A stretch of DNA of 8,475 nt. Origin: Lachnospiraceae bacterium (GTDB taxonomy: Bacteria > Bacillota_A > Clostridia > Lachnospirales > Lachnospiraceae). Location: positions 1-8,475 of the forward strand of contig JAGCZE010000380.1 of assembly GCA_017960415.1 (NCBI GenBank), in the 5' to 3' direction. The notes under the pieces were generated by a model, which was given only the letters and a program-made list of their open reading frames with translations, searched no databases and was not told where the DNA came from. How positions within the stretch are numbered: the first letter of the stretch is position 1; each line of letters starts with the position of its first letter. A program made the position numbers and the translations under genes. Positions 1 to 5,115 of the stretch are shown piece by piece.

Positions 1-619
1 GCAATTCGGCGATGCCGAGACTGTTAAGGTAGCTGCACCGTGCTGCCAGGTTTTTATCGTGTTCATCCCACGACGCAAGCGGATCATCGGTTACGCGTGA
101 TGTGAACAGGATTGCCTCCCAGAGTTTTTCTATTGCCCGGCCTTTTGACAGGTTGGGGAAAAGCTTTTTGGCCCAGGCTGCGCCGGGAACGGCGGCAACA
201 CACCACTGGTATTTATTTTCCATTTTGTCCCAGTAAGGCTTAACGATAGGCCAGCTCTTCTGATCAGCTTTTGCCATTTTCTCCTGGTTGATGCCTTTAA
301 GTCCGTCAGGATCTTCCGATTCCAGATAAATACGGCAGGGAAGTTCGTCTACGTAGTGCTGGAGGCGGGCCTTGTCCCATTCCTCAACCTTTGCCATCGT
401 AGTTACTGTCTGATGGCGGACATGAAGTTTCTCAAGGGGCTGATAGCTGAATTCCACCTTGACCTTTTTGGCGCCTGCTTTGTAGCATTCATCTACCAGC
501 AGTTCTACAAACTTCGGCTGGTCCAGATCACAAAAGATCAGAACCTCCTGCCCTTTTTGGATGTTAATGCCTGATCTTGCGATCAATCGGGCATATTTGC
601 GTAAAATCGTTATTTTCAT
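1..619 (-). CDS. M29-family metallo-aminopeptidase (AmpS/PepS/aminopeptidase T type), N-terminal half; runs off the left edge
   Basis: The reverse strand reads as one open frame from ATG at 617-619 to the window edge (206 codons, no stop). A GGAGGA ribosome binding site at 627-632 lies 7 bases upstream and fixes the start. The protein begins MKITILRKYARLIARSGINI, followed by QKGQEVLIFCDLDQPKFVELL, the usual opening of M29 peptidases. Later family-like blocks are the W139-C-V-A-A-V-P-G-A-A-W stretch, KKLFPNLS (151-158), the A-x-x-K-L-W-E-A-I segment (162-170) and D-P-L-A-S-W-D-E-H-D (179-188). M29 enzymes are cytosolic, metal-dependent exo-aminopeptidases of about 400 residues that release N-terminal amino acids from peptides. 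The metal ligands and catalytic residues sit in the C-terminal half, which is outside the window, so activity cannot be judged here. I see no good promoter between the terminator at 675-707 and the start, so expression may depend on readthrough from the promoter at 822-851. The family call is confident; the exact subfamily is not. Confidence 0.88.
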   Translation of the reverse strand, partial: MKITILRKYARLIARSGINIQKGQEVLIFCDLDQPKFVELLVDECYKAGAKKVKVEFSYQPLEKLHVRHQTVTTMAKVEEWDKARLQHYVDELPCRIYLESEDPDGLKGINQEKMAKADQKSWPIVKPYWDKMENKYQWCVAAVPGAAWAKKLFPNLSKGRAIEKLWEAILFTSRVTDDPLASWDEHDKNLAARCSYLNSLGIAEL

Positions 620-626
620 ATGATTA

Positions 627-632
627 TCCTCC
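627..632 (-). promoter_or_regulatory. Ribosome binding site of the M29 aminopeptidase
   Basis: The reverse strand reads GGAGGA, 7 bases before ATG at 617-619. It decides the start of a gene that would otherwise be easy to miss because it has no stop inside the window. Confidence 0.8.
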
Positions 633-674
633 GTAAATGTTGTATACAGTACCTCGACGGGTGCATTAATACTC

Positions 675-707
675 AAAAAAATACCGTGACGTCAGACGCC
701 ACGGTAT
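675..707 (-). terminator. Intrinsic terminator (or attenuator) between the 20-codon ORF and the aminopeptidase
   Basis: Read on the reverse strand, ATACCGTGGCGTC (695-707) faces GACGTCACGGTAT (681-693). The 13-base arms have one mismatch at 689/699, and the innermost pairs probably open into a small loop. The outer 8-bp stem ATACCGTG/CACGGTAT is perfect. Seven T residues on the reverse strand (675-681) follow directly. This is a textbook Rho-independent terminator pointing left. It begins about 19 bases after the stop of the 20-codon ORF and ends about 55 bases before the aminopeptidase start. It therefore either ends a mini-transcript or gates transcription into the peptidase gene. Confidence 0.85.
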
Positions 708-725
708 ACAGACTTTCTGTAGTTA

Positions 726-788
726 TTATGCATGCGCCGGGGTCATCACAGGGTTGTAAGTAACTGATAAAGTATAATCTGTAAACAT
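726..788 (-). CDS. 20-residue small ORF, candidate leader peptide
   Basis: The reverse-strand ORF starts with ATG at 786-788 and ends with TAA at 726-728, encoding MFTDYTLSVTYNPVMTPAHA. It has a perfect AAAGGAGG Shine-Dalgarno at 797-804, 8 bases upstream. A near-consensus promoter lies about 27 bases upstream of the start, and a strong terminator begins about 19 bases after the stop. This setting is far better than chance, so I think it is translated. The peptide has four Thr and two Tyr but no run of one amino acid, so classic amino-acid starvation attenuation is not obvious. The reading frame stays open upstream to 962, but that extension crosses the promoter and is unlikely to be expressed. 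Either it is a leader peptide whose translation controls readthrough into the downstream aminopeptidase, or it is a free-standing micropeptide. I do not recognise the peptide. Confidence 0.6.
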   Translation of the reverse strand: MFTDYTLSVTYNPVMTPAHA

Positions 789-796
789 AATGATGA

Positions 797-804
797 CCTC
801 CTTT
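797..804 (-). promoter_or_regulatory. Strong ribosome binding site of the 20-codon ORF, partly in an inverted repeat
   Basis: AAAGGAGG on the reverse strand sits 8 bases before the ATG. Its last two G residues belong to GGTCATCAT (complement of 790-798), which can pair with GTGATGACC inside codons 14-16 (complement of 741-749). That stem has eight Watson-Crick pairs plus one G-U pair, so the initiation region could be closed by the ORF's own RNA. Confidence 0.7.
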
Positions 805-821
805 CGCTGAATTCTTTTGCA

Positions 822-851
822 ATTATAGCAGACTGTAAAGATTACTGTCAA
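822..851 (-). promoter_or_regulatory. Sigma-A promoter for the 20-codon ORF, possibly also the aminopeptidase
   Basis: On the reverse strand TTGACA (846-851) and TATAAT (822-827) are both perfect consensus boxes separated by 18 bases. The -10 is preceded by TGC, giving an extended TGnTATAAT element. Transcription should start near 815, leaving a 5' UTR of about 27 nt before the 20-codon ORF. This is one of the two best promoters in the window. Confidence 0.85.
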
Positions 852-966
852 GAAGATATATGAACGCTGATACAGGGAACAGCATGACTGTAAGCATATA
901 TTATTTTTTATGATAAAGATAGGTGCACCGGCCCAATAAAAGCTTTCACTATTCATCGTCATTTGG

Positions 967-987
967 TAAAATAAATTATACTAATTT
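967..987 (+). promoter_or_regulatory. Weak promoter region with a 15-bp palindrome upstream of bcp
   Basis: AAATTA (973-978), TAC, TAATTT (982-987) form a perfect 6-3-6 inverted repeat of 15 bp. It overlaps a possible -10, either TATACT (977-982) or TAAAAT (967-972); the latter has a weak TTTCAC -35 at 944-949. AT-rich 15-bp palindromes at a peroxidase promoter resemble Fur/PerR-type operators in general shape, but this one does not match the PerR consensus closely. The promoter call is tentative and the operator call is inference. Confidence 0.3.
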
Positions 988-1008
988 GGAAAGCGGAGGA
1001 ATAAGGCT

Positions 1009-1461
1009 ATGCTGGAAACAGGAACAAAGGCACCGGAATTTTCTCTTCCGGACCAGAACGGAAAAATGCATTCACTGTCGGAATATAAGGGAACTAAGAT
1101 AATCCTTTATTTCTACCCGAAGGATAATACATCCGGATGTACCAAACAGGCATGCGGATTTGCCGAAAGATACCCCCAGATTCGCGAAAAGGGCGCGGTC
1201 GTACTTGGCGTAAGCAAGGATTCCGTTGCCTCTCATAAGAAATTTGAAGAAAAAAACGGCCTTCCGTTTACACTTCTTTCCGACACGGAACTTAATGTTA
1301 TCAAGGCCTATGATGTATGGCAGGAGAAGAAAAACTACGGTAAAGTGTCCATGGGAGTGGTTAGGACGACGTATCTGATCGATGAGGCCGGGATCATAGT
1401 AAAGGCTGTCGGAAATGTTAAGGCTGCGGACAACCCTCAGGATATGCTTGATATGATATAA
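1009..1461 (+). CDS. bcp: Bcp-type thioredoxin-dependent thiol peroxidase (peroxiredoxin)
   Basis: This complete 150-residue peroxiredoxin of the AhpC/TSA superfamily, Bcp/PrxQ subfamily, has the usual family length. The thioredoxin fold opens with G-T-K-A-P-E-F-S-L-P-D-Q-N-G (5-18). The catalytic block FYPKDNTSGCTKQACGF (35-51) carries the peroxidatic Cys44 and a second Cys49 four residues later, the spacing of Bcp enzymes that form an intramolecular disulfide. Thr41 and Arg119 (in V-V-R-T-T-Y-L-I-D) are the expected active-site partners. Family members reduce hydrogen and organic peroxides in the cytosol and are recycled by thioredoxin. The start at ATG 1009 has GGAGGA (995-1000) 8 bases upstream. 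The gene is divergent from the leader/aminopeptidase unit on its left. A decayed ArsC-like scrap follows it, and no terminator is visible after its stop. Confidence 0.95.
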   Translation: MLETGTKAPEFSLPDQNGKMHSLSEYKGTKIILYFYPKDNTSGCTKQACGFAERYPQIREKGAVVLGVSKDSVASHKKFEEKNGLPFTLLSDTELNVIKAYDVWQEKKNYGKVSMGVVRTTYLIDEAGIIVKAVGNVKAADNPQDMLDMI

Positions 1462-1531
1462 GCTGCCGTTCCCGCTAACACCGCGCATTGGACAGACGCT
1501 GTGCCGGGATCATACGGTTTTGGCAGGTGGT

Positions 1532-1681
1532 ATGCAAAAGTCATTCAAGCCGGACTCTAAGATTCTCGAGAACCCGCAGGTGCTCAAAACCCCGGTGGTG
1601 CGTAACGGAAAGCTGTCTACGCTCGGATATCAGCCGGAGGTATGGAAAAAATGGGAATACTGCGATACAACGACCTGTTGA
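1532..1681 (+). pseudogene. C-terminal remnant of an ArsC/Spx-like (arsenate reductase family) thioredoxin-fold protein
   Basis: An open stretch of 49 codons contains ILENPQVLKTPVVRNGK followed by GYQPEVWKKWE, which I recognise as the C-terminal end of a clostridial ArsC-family reductase (usually about 110-120 residues). The N-terminal two thirds, including the redox Cys region, are absent. The sequence from 1462 to 1531 shows no recognisable family residues in any forward frame. The first ATG (1532) has an AGGTGG only one base away, too close to act as a ribosome binding site. After the normal family end (WKKWE) seven extra residues, YCDTTTC, follow before TGA at 1679-1681, and that stop lies inside the -35 box of the ABC-F promoter. 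This is a truncated scrap left by deletion or recombination and is not expected to be functional. Confidence 0.7.
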
Positions 1682-1706
1682 CAAACCGGGCACATTTAAA
1701 TATAAT
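1678..1706 (+). promoter_or_regulatory. Consensus sigma-A promoter of the ABC-F gene
   Basis: TTGACA (1678-1683) and TATAAT (1701-1706) are perfect boxes with the optimal 17-base spacer. Transcription should begin near 1713, giving a leader of about 255 nt before the ABC-F start. A consensus promoter with a long structured leader fits a gene controlled after initiation rather than by a repressor at the promoter. Confidence 0.88.
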
Positions 1707-1804
1707 AATTCTCTGAAAATACGTGGGAAGAGGTTTCTCACCGGTGGTTTTTGTACAGAAAGTACCGGATCAGTGCTTCCCGGATATAAATCGAAAGGAC
1801 AAGC

Positions 1805-1828
1805 GTGAGTGATATGATTATTAGATAA
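1805..1828 (+). CDS. Short upstream ORF (MSDMIIR) in the ABC-F leader
   Basis: GTG at 1805 starts seven codons ending with TAA at 1826-1828. The ribosome binding site GAAAGGA (1793-1799) lies 5 bases upstream. An in-frame ATG at 1814 gives the shorter MIIR but is 14 bases from that site. The last codon and stop, AGA TAA, lie in segment 1 of the pairing scheme of this leader. A ribosome halted at the end of this ORF would therefore cover the bases that otherwise hold segment 2. An ORF this short would mean little alone; its value is the ribosome binding site and its exact position in the fold. Translation is inferred. Confidence 0.45.
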   Translation: MSDMIIR

Positions 1829-1970
1829 TCTTGGTGCAACAGTAGGTTACCCTGCAAATGGGTTTATTTTGTGCGGGATTATCTGTGATCTGATATCAGG
1901 GTGGTTTATACCCTTATTATGTCTTTTCGGATGATCCCTTCTTGGACAGACAAGGAGGGCTTTTATTTTG
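1822..1970 (+). promoter_or_regulatory. Candidate ribosome-dependent attenuator controlling the ABC-F gene
   Basis: Four segments can form mutually exclusive stems. Segment 1 (1822-1832, the end of the short uORF) pairs with segment 2 (1875-1885, GGGATTATCTG) over 11 positions: eight Watson-Crick pairs (AGATAATC with GATTATCT) plus three G-U. The same segment 2 pairs with segment 3 (1928-1938, CGGATGATCCC) over 11 positions with two G-U. Segment 3 overlaps the 5' arm of the terminator hairpin, CCCTTCTTG (1936-1944), whose 3' arm is CAAGGAGGG (1951-1959). The expected reading is that 1:2 leaves the terminator free, while 2:3 breaks it and lets transcription continue. The pairs are directly visible. 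The switching behaviour and the antibiotic as trigger are inferred from known attenuators of ABC-F resistance genes. Confidence 0.65.
1936..1970 (+). terminator. Terminator-like hairpin that also buries the ABC-F ribosome binding site
   Basis: CCCTTCTTG (1936-1944), loop GACAGA, CAAGGAGGG (1951-1959) form a 9-bp stem with one G-U pair, followed by CTTTTATTTTG. The T tract is interrupted by one A, so termination may be partial. The 3' arm contains AAGGAGGG (1952-1959), the Shine-Dalgarno of the ABC-F gene 8 bases before its TTG start. The same hairpin can thus lower both transcription and translation. Confidence 0.65.
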
Positions 1971-3461
1971 TGTAGATTACTATGTTTGGAAAATATATCG
2001 ATATCCTTCGGCATAAGGGATATTTTCCATATCGAAAAACTTGAAGTATTTGAAGGCGACAGGATAGGTCTGGTCGGGCTTAACGGCTCGGGCAAATCCA
2101 CTTTGCTGCGCCTGATCAATGGTGACATTGTACCTGATACGGGGAGCATAAAGCGTGACTGTACTCCGACTTATTTTGCCCAGCTGTCGGAGGAAGGCTG
2201 TGATATGGCCGATCCCAAAGAATTAAGCCTTTTTGGCGTTCTGCAGCTTGCCGGTCAGGCGGTGGTCAGTGGCGGAGAGAATACCCGTCTCCGGCTTGCG
2301 GAACTGTTCAGCAGCGGGAATGTTCTGTTTCTGCTTGATGAACCCACATCACACCTCGACGGGCAGGGATTTGAGTATCTTGACCAGCGATTGAGCAGGA
2401 TTGACAGTTTTATCATTGTCAGTCATGACAGGGAACTCCTCGACAGGCAGTGCAATACGATCATTGAGATAGAAGCCGGTGAGGTACGGACATACAAAGG
2501 CAATTATTCCTCATACTGCGAGCAGAAGAAACAGGCTGTTGAACGGGCATTTTTCGAATATGAACAGTATACGGATGAAGTAAAACGGCTTTCAGCAGTA
2601 TACAGAAAGAAAAAAGAACAGGCGTTAAAGATCAGTGAAAAACCCCGAGGTCTGTCTTCGAGTCAGGCAAAAGTCAGGGACTTTACTTCCTTGAGGCGCA
2701 GTCCTAAGGGGAAGGCCAAAAGCATGGACAAGAGTGCCGAAAACATCAAAAAGCGCATCGATCACATGGAAGTAAAGGAAAAACCACGGGAATTGCCGCA
2801 GATGCGCCCGGTATTCAGCCTCACTGATCCTCCGCGCAATCCGGTAATTATGGAAGCCGAGCACCTTTCATTCTCATACCCCAACGGAAAAGAGATCTTT
2901 CATGATACCGTATTCAGGCTTCTGCGTGATTCCCGCACCGTACTGCTTGGCGAAAACGGTTCGGGCAAGACTACGCTGATCAGACTGATACTTGAAGGAG
3001 AACTGATCCGGATCGTACCAAAGGCAAAGATCGGCTATCTCATGCAGGATCTGTCAGACCTTTGTATGGAGAAGACGGTGCTTGAAAATGTTATGGAAAC
3101 CACTATCCAGTCTCCAACTATAGCAAGGGCGGTTCTTGCAAGGCTTCTTTTCAATGAACAGGATATTCAGAAGAAGGTTAAGGTGCTTTCCGGCGGGGAA
3201 CGGGTCAGGCTCGCTTTTGCGAGGATTCTGGTTAGCGATGCAAATGTTCTCATTCTTGACGAGCCGACCAATTACCTCGATATACCGTCTATTGAGGCGA
3301 TTCAGGCGCTCCTGTCGGAATATGAGGGAACGATGCTCTTTGCGTCACATGACCGGGCTTTTGTCAGGACGATCGCAACGGATGCTTTGATCATCAGGGA
3401 TAAGAAGCTGTTGCATCCGGATATGGATGAGATATACTGTGAAATAAAAGGATCATCATAA
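1968..3461 (+). CDS. ABC-F family ATPase, antibiotic-resistance (ribosome protection) type
   Basis: This 497-residue soluble protein has two ABC ATPase domains and no membrane segments, which is the ABC-F plan. Domain 1 has Walker A GLNGSGKST (37-45), signature SGGE (101-104), Walker B VLFLLDEP (119-126) with Glu125, and H-loop His153. A long basic linker (about 183-295) carries the charged helices R-K-K-K-E-Q and S-P-K-G-K-A-K-S. Domain 2 has Walker A GENGSGKTT (328-336), signature LSGGE (407-411), Walker B VLILDEP (427-433) and His461. The short domain 1 and long linker resemble the Vga/Lsa/Msr-like resistance group, whose members enter the ribosomal E site and dislodge drugs bound at the peptidyl-transferase centre. 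The drug range cannot be read from sequence. TTG at 1968 is chosen because AAGGAGGG (1952-1959) lies 8 bases upstream and the domain begins at LCLENISISFG. The consensus promoter and attenuator leader upstream support an inducible resistance role. All catalytic motifs look intact. Confidence 0.9.
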   Translation: MCRLLCLENISISFGIRDIFHIEKLEVFEGDRIGLVGLNGSGKSTLLRLINGDIVPDTGSIKRDCTPTYFAQLSEEGCDMADPKELSLFGVLQLAGQAVVSGGENTRLRLAELFSSGNVLFLLDEPTSHLDGQGFEYLDQRLSRIDSFIIVSHDRELLDRQCNTIIEIEAGEVRTYKGNYSSYCEQKKQAVERAFFEYEQYTDEVKRLSAVYRKKKEQALKISEKPRGLSSSQAKVRDFTSLRRSPKGKAKSMDKSAENIKKRIDHMEVKEKPRELPQMRPVFSLTDPPRNPVIMEAEHLSFSYPNGKEIFHDTVFRLLRDSRTVLLGENGSGKTTLIRLILEGELIRIVPKAKIGYLMQDLSDLCMEKTVLENVMETTIQSPTIARAVLARLLFNEQDIQKKVKVLSGGERVRLAFARILVSDANVLILDEPTNYLDIPSIEAIQALLSEYEGTMLFASHDRAFVRTIATDALIIRDKKLLHPDMDEIYCEIKGSS

Positions 3462-3503
3462 ATGGATCAGTAAATAATTTAATCAGTAATATACAGTAGA
3501 AAT

Positions 3504-4232
3504 ATGGACAAAGAAGCACTTATAAGATTATTAAATGACATGTCGCCGGAAGAAAAGGTAATGCAGCTGGTACAGATCCCGGGATCGGAGTACGTGGTTG
3601 AGGCCGAGATCACCGGAGTAAGAAGAGGCCGGGTAAAAGATAGCGTAAAAAGACTGGCCGGAAGTACTCTCGGTGTGTGGGGCAGCAAAAGGCTTAAAAA
3701 GATTCAGGAACAGTATATGAAGGAGCACCCGCATCATATCCCTCTTATGTTCATGCTTGATGTAATACACGGGCATAAGACGGTCCTGCCCTGTCCTCTG
3801 GGACAGGGGGCATCATTTGACCCCGAGGCTGCAAGAAAAGGAGCTGAGATACAGGCACATGAGGCGTCAGCCGACGGCGTTCATGTCACATTTTCACCCA
3901 TGACGGACCTTTGCAGGGATGCAAGATGGGGCAGGATCATGGAGTCAACCGGCGAGGATAAGCTTCTGAATTCACGCATGGCATCTGCCATGGTCAGGGG
4001 CTATCAGGGAGGCAACTTAAAAGATTCTGAGCATATAGCGGCCTGTGTCAAACATTTCGCGGCATACAGCGCTGCCGAAGGCGGAAGGGATTACAACAAT
4101 ACCGAACTTTCGGAGCATACCTTAAGGGAATATTATCTTCGCGCCTACGGCGAAGCAATAAAGAATGAACCGGCCATGGTCATGACTTCGTTCAATACCG
4201 TGAACGGCATTCCCAATGGTGGGAAGGACTGA
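3504..4232 (+). pseudogene. Truncated glycoside hydrolase family 3 (beta-glucosidase-like) N-terminal fragment
   Basis: The 242 codons match the first part of a GH3 enzyme (normally about 700 or more residues). Visible blocks are MSPEEKVMQL (13-22), FMLDVIHGHKTVLP (83-96), SPMTDLCRDARWGR with ESTGED (131-152), CVKHFAAY (181-188), RDYNNTELSEHTLREYYL (195-212) and MTSFNTVNGIPN (227-238). The family pattern stops right after GIPN. Intact GH3 proteins continue with a helix and then the SDW/SDY segment carrying the nucleophilic Asp, and that part, the acid/base domain and the C-terminal domains are all missing. The frame then ends at TGA 4230-4232, one base before the ATG of the next gene. No convincing ribosome binding site precedes ATG 3504. 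The fragment should be catalytically dead. A deletion fused the GH3 5' part to the upstream edge of the hydrolase gene, with the junction near 4211-4220. Confidence 0.8.
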
Positions 4233-4233
4233 G

Positions 4234-5115
4234 ATGAATACCATATATAAATCCGAGGAAGGAAAGCGGGAAATACTGAGACTGTATGATAAGCAGATGG
4301 AAAGGCTGCATGTAACATACCGGGATCTGTATGTTGATACATCCTTTGGAAGTACACACCTGATAGAAACAGGAGCGTTTAACGGAGAACCTCTGTTGGT
4401 TTTTCATGGCGGGAATGCGACTACTGCTTATAATCTCCTGACATGTGATTTTCTGTTTAAGGATTTTCACATTTTTGCGGTAGATACGATCGGACATCCG
4501 GGCAAAAGCGCAGAGACGAGCCTGTCGGCGTTTAATTATGATTACGGAAAATGGGCCGGAGAAGTTATAGAGGCTCTCGGATTTGACAGGATAAGCCTGT
4601 TTGGCGGTTCGTTCGGAGGCGGCATAATAGCAAAAACCATGTGCGTGGTGCCGGAAAAGATAAAGCGCGTGGTGATGTTCATCCCTTCAGGGATCAAAAA
4701 TGCTTTTCAGCTCAAGAACGCAAGAATGATGTTTCCTATGATCATGTACCGGATAACCGGAGGGGACGACTGGCTCAAGAAGACGATGATACCGATGGCG
4801 ATCACGGAGGATAATATCACCGATGATATCTATGAGACAGCCAAGTTGAGCATAGATCATGCGAAAGTCAAAACAACCATGCCGACAAATGTTTCAGCCT
4901 CAAGGCTGGCAAAGTGTAAGGCACCGACTCTTGTAATGGCGGCTGAAAAGGATTGTCTCTTTCCCGGACCGGACGTTTTAAAAAGGGCAGAGAAGATAAT
5001 ACCAGACTGCAAAACGTATCTGATCAATGGAAGGGGCCACATGCACTTTCTAAGGTATGATGAAAAAGATATGATAGTGAGGTTTCTGTTGGACAAAGGA
5101 TGGTATGACTCATGA
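4234..5115 (+). CDS. Alpha/beta-fold hydrolase (esterase/lipase-like), substrate unknown
   Basis: This complete 293-residue alpha/beta hydrolase has an oxyanion-hole motif FHGG (57-60), a nucleophile elbow GGSFGG (124-129, Ser126), a likely acid Asp240 in A-A-E-K-D-C-L-F-P-G, and His269 in NGRGHMHF. A helical cap of roughly 150-215 separates strand 6 from the core C-terminus. There is no signal peptide, so it should be cytosolic. The substrate is not evident. ATG 4234 is chosen because GGGAAGGA (4221-4228) lies 5 bases upstream. An in-frame ATG at 4216 would add six residues but has no ribosome binding site and falls in the truncation junction. The stop overlaps the start of the next gene (ATGA at 5112-5115), so the two are very likely translationally coupled. 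No promoter of its own is visible, and transcription probably enters through the GH3 remnant. Confidence 0.85.
   Translation: MNTIYKSEEGKREILRLYDKQMERLHVTYRDLYVDTSFGSTHLIETGAFNGEPLLVFHGGNATTAYNLLTCDFLFKDFHIFAVDTIGHPGKSAETSLSAFNYDYGKWAGEVIEALGFDRISLFGGSFGGGIIAKTMCVVPEKIKRVVMFIPSGIKNAFQLKNARMMFPMIMYRITGGDDWLKKTMIPMAITEDNITDDIYETAKLSIDHAKVKTTMPTNVSASRLAKCKAPTLVMAAEKDCLFPGPDVLKRAEKIIPDCKTYLINGRGHMHFLRYDEKDMIVRFLLDKGWYDS

Noticed and set aside
789..962. N-terminal extension of the 20-codon ORF, giving a 78-residue reverse-strand protein starting at 962.
   Set aside because: The extension crosses the consensus promoter at 822-851, its start has no good ribosome binding site, and its composition does not look like a real protein. 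Only the last 20 codons have a proper start context.
1072..1488. A 138-codon reverse frame inside bcp.
   Set aside because: It is antisense to a clearly real, full-length peroxiredoxin and has no recognisable domain.
712..1763. A shared 10-mer TACAGAAAGT in both leaders (complement of 712-721 and forward 1754-1763).
   Set aside because: One 10-base match between two leaders of this length is not far from chance, and the flanking sequences and local structures differ.
1488..1808. A 106-codon forward frame across the region after bcp.
   Set aside because: It runs in a different frame from the recognisable ArsC-like remnant, crosses the ABC-F promoter, and its composition (rich in Arg, Ser and Cys) is that of a shadow frame.
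1890..1915. A T-box-like AGGGTGG followed by a terminator in the ABC-F leader.
   Set aside because: The T-box core AGGGTGGNACCGCG is not completed (it reads AGGGTGGTTTATACCC), no specifier stem is visible, and an ABC-F gene is not a T-box target. The match is better explained by the small AGGGT/ACCCT hairpin.
3411..3438. TTGCAT-16-TATACT as a promoter for the GH3 fragment.
   Set aside because: Both boxes are imperfect, the spacer is short, and they lie in the coding 3' end of the ABC-F gene; this is chance-level evidence.
4216..4233. ATG 4216 as the start of the alpha/beta hydrolase.
   Set aside because: It has no ribosome binding site and would place the Shine-Dalgarno GGGAAGGA inside the gene; ATG 4234 has that site 5 bases upstream.
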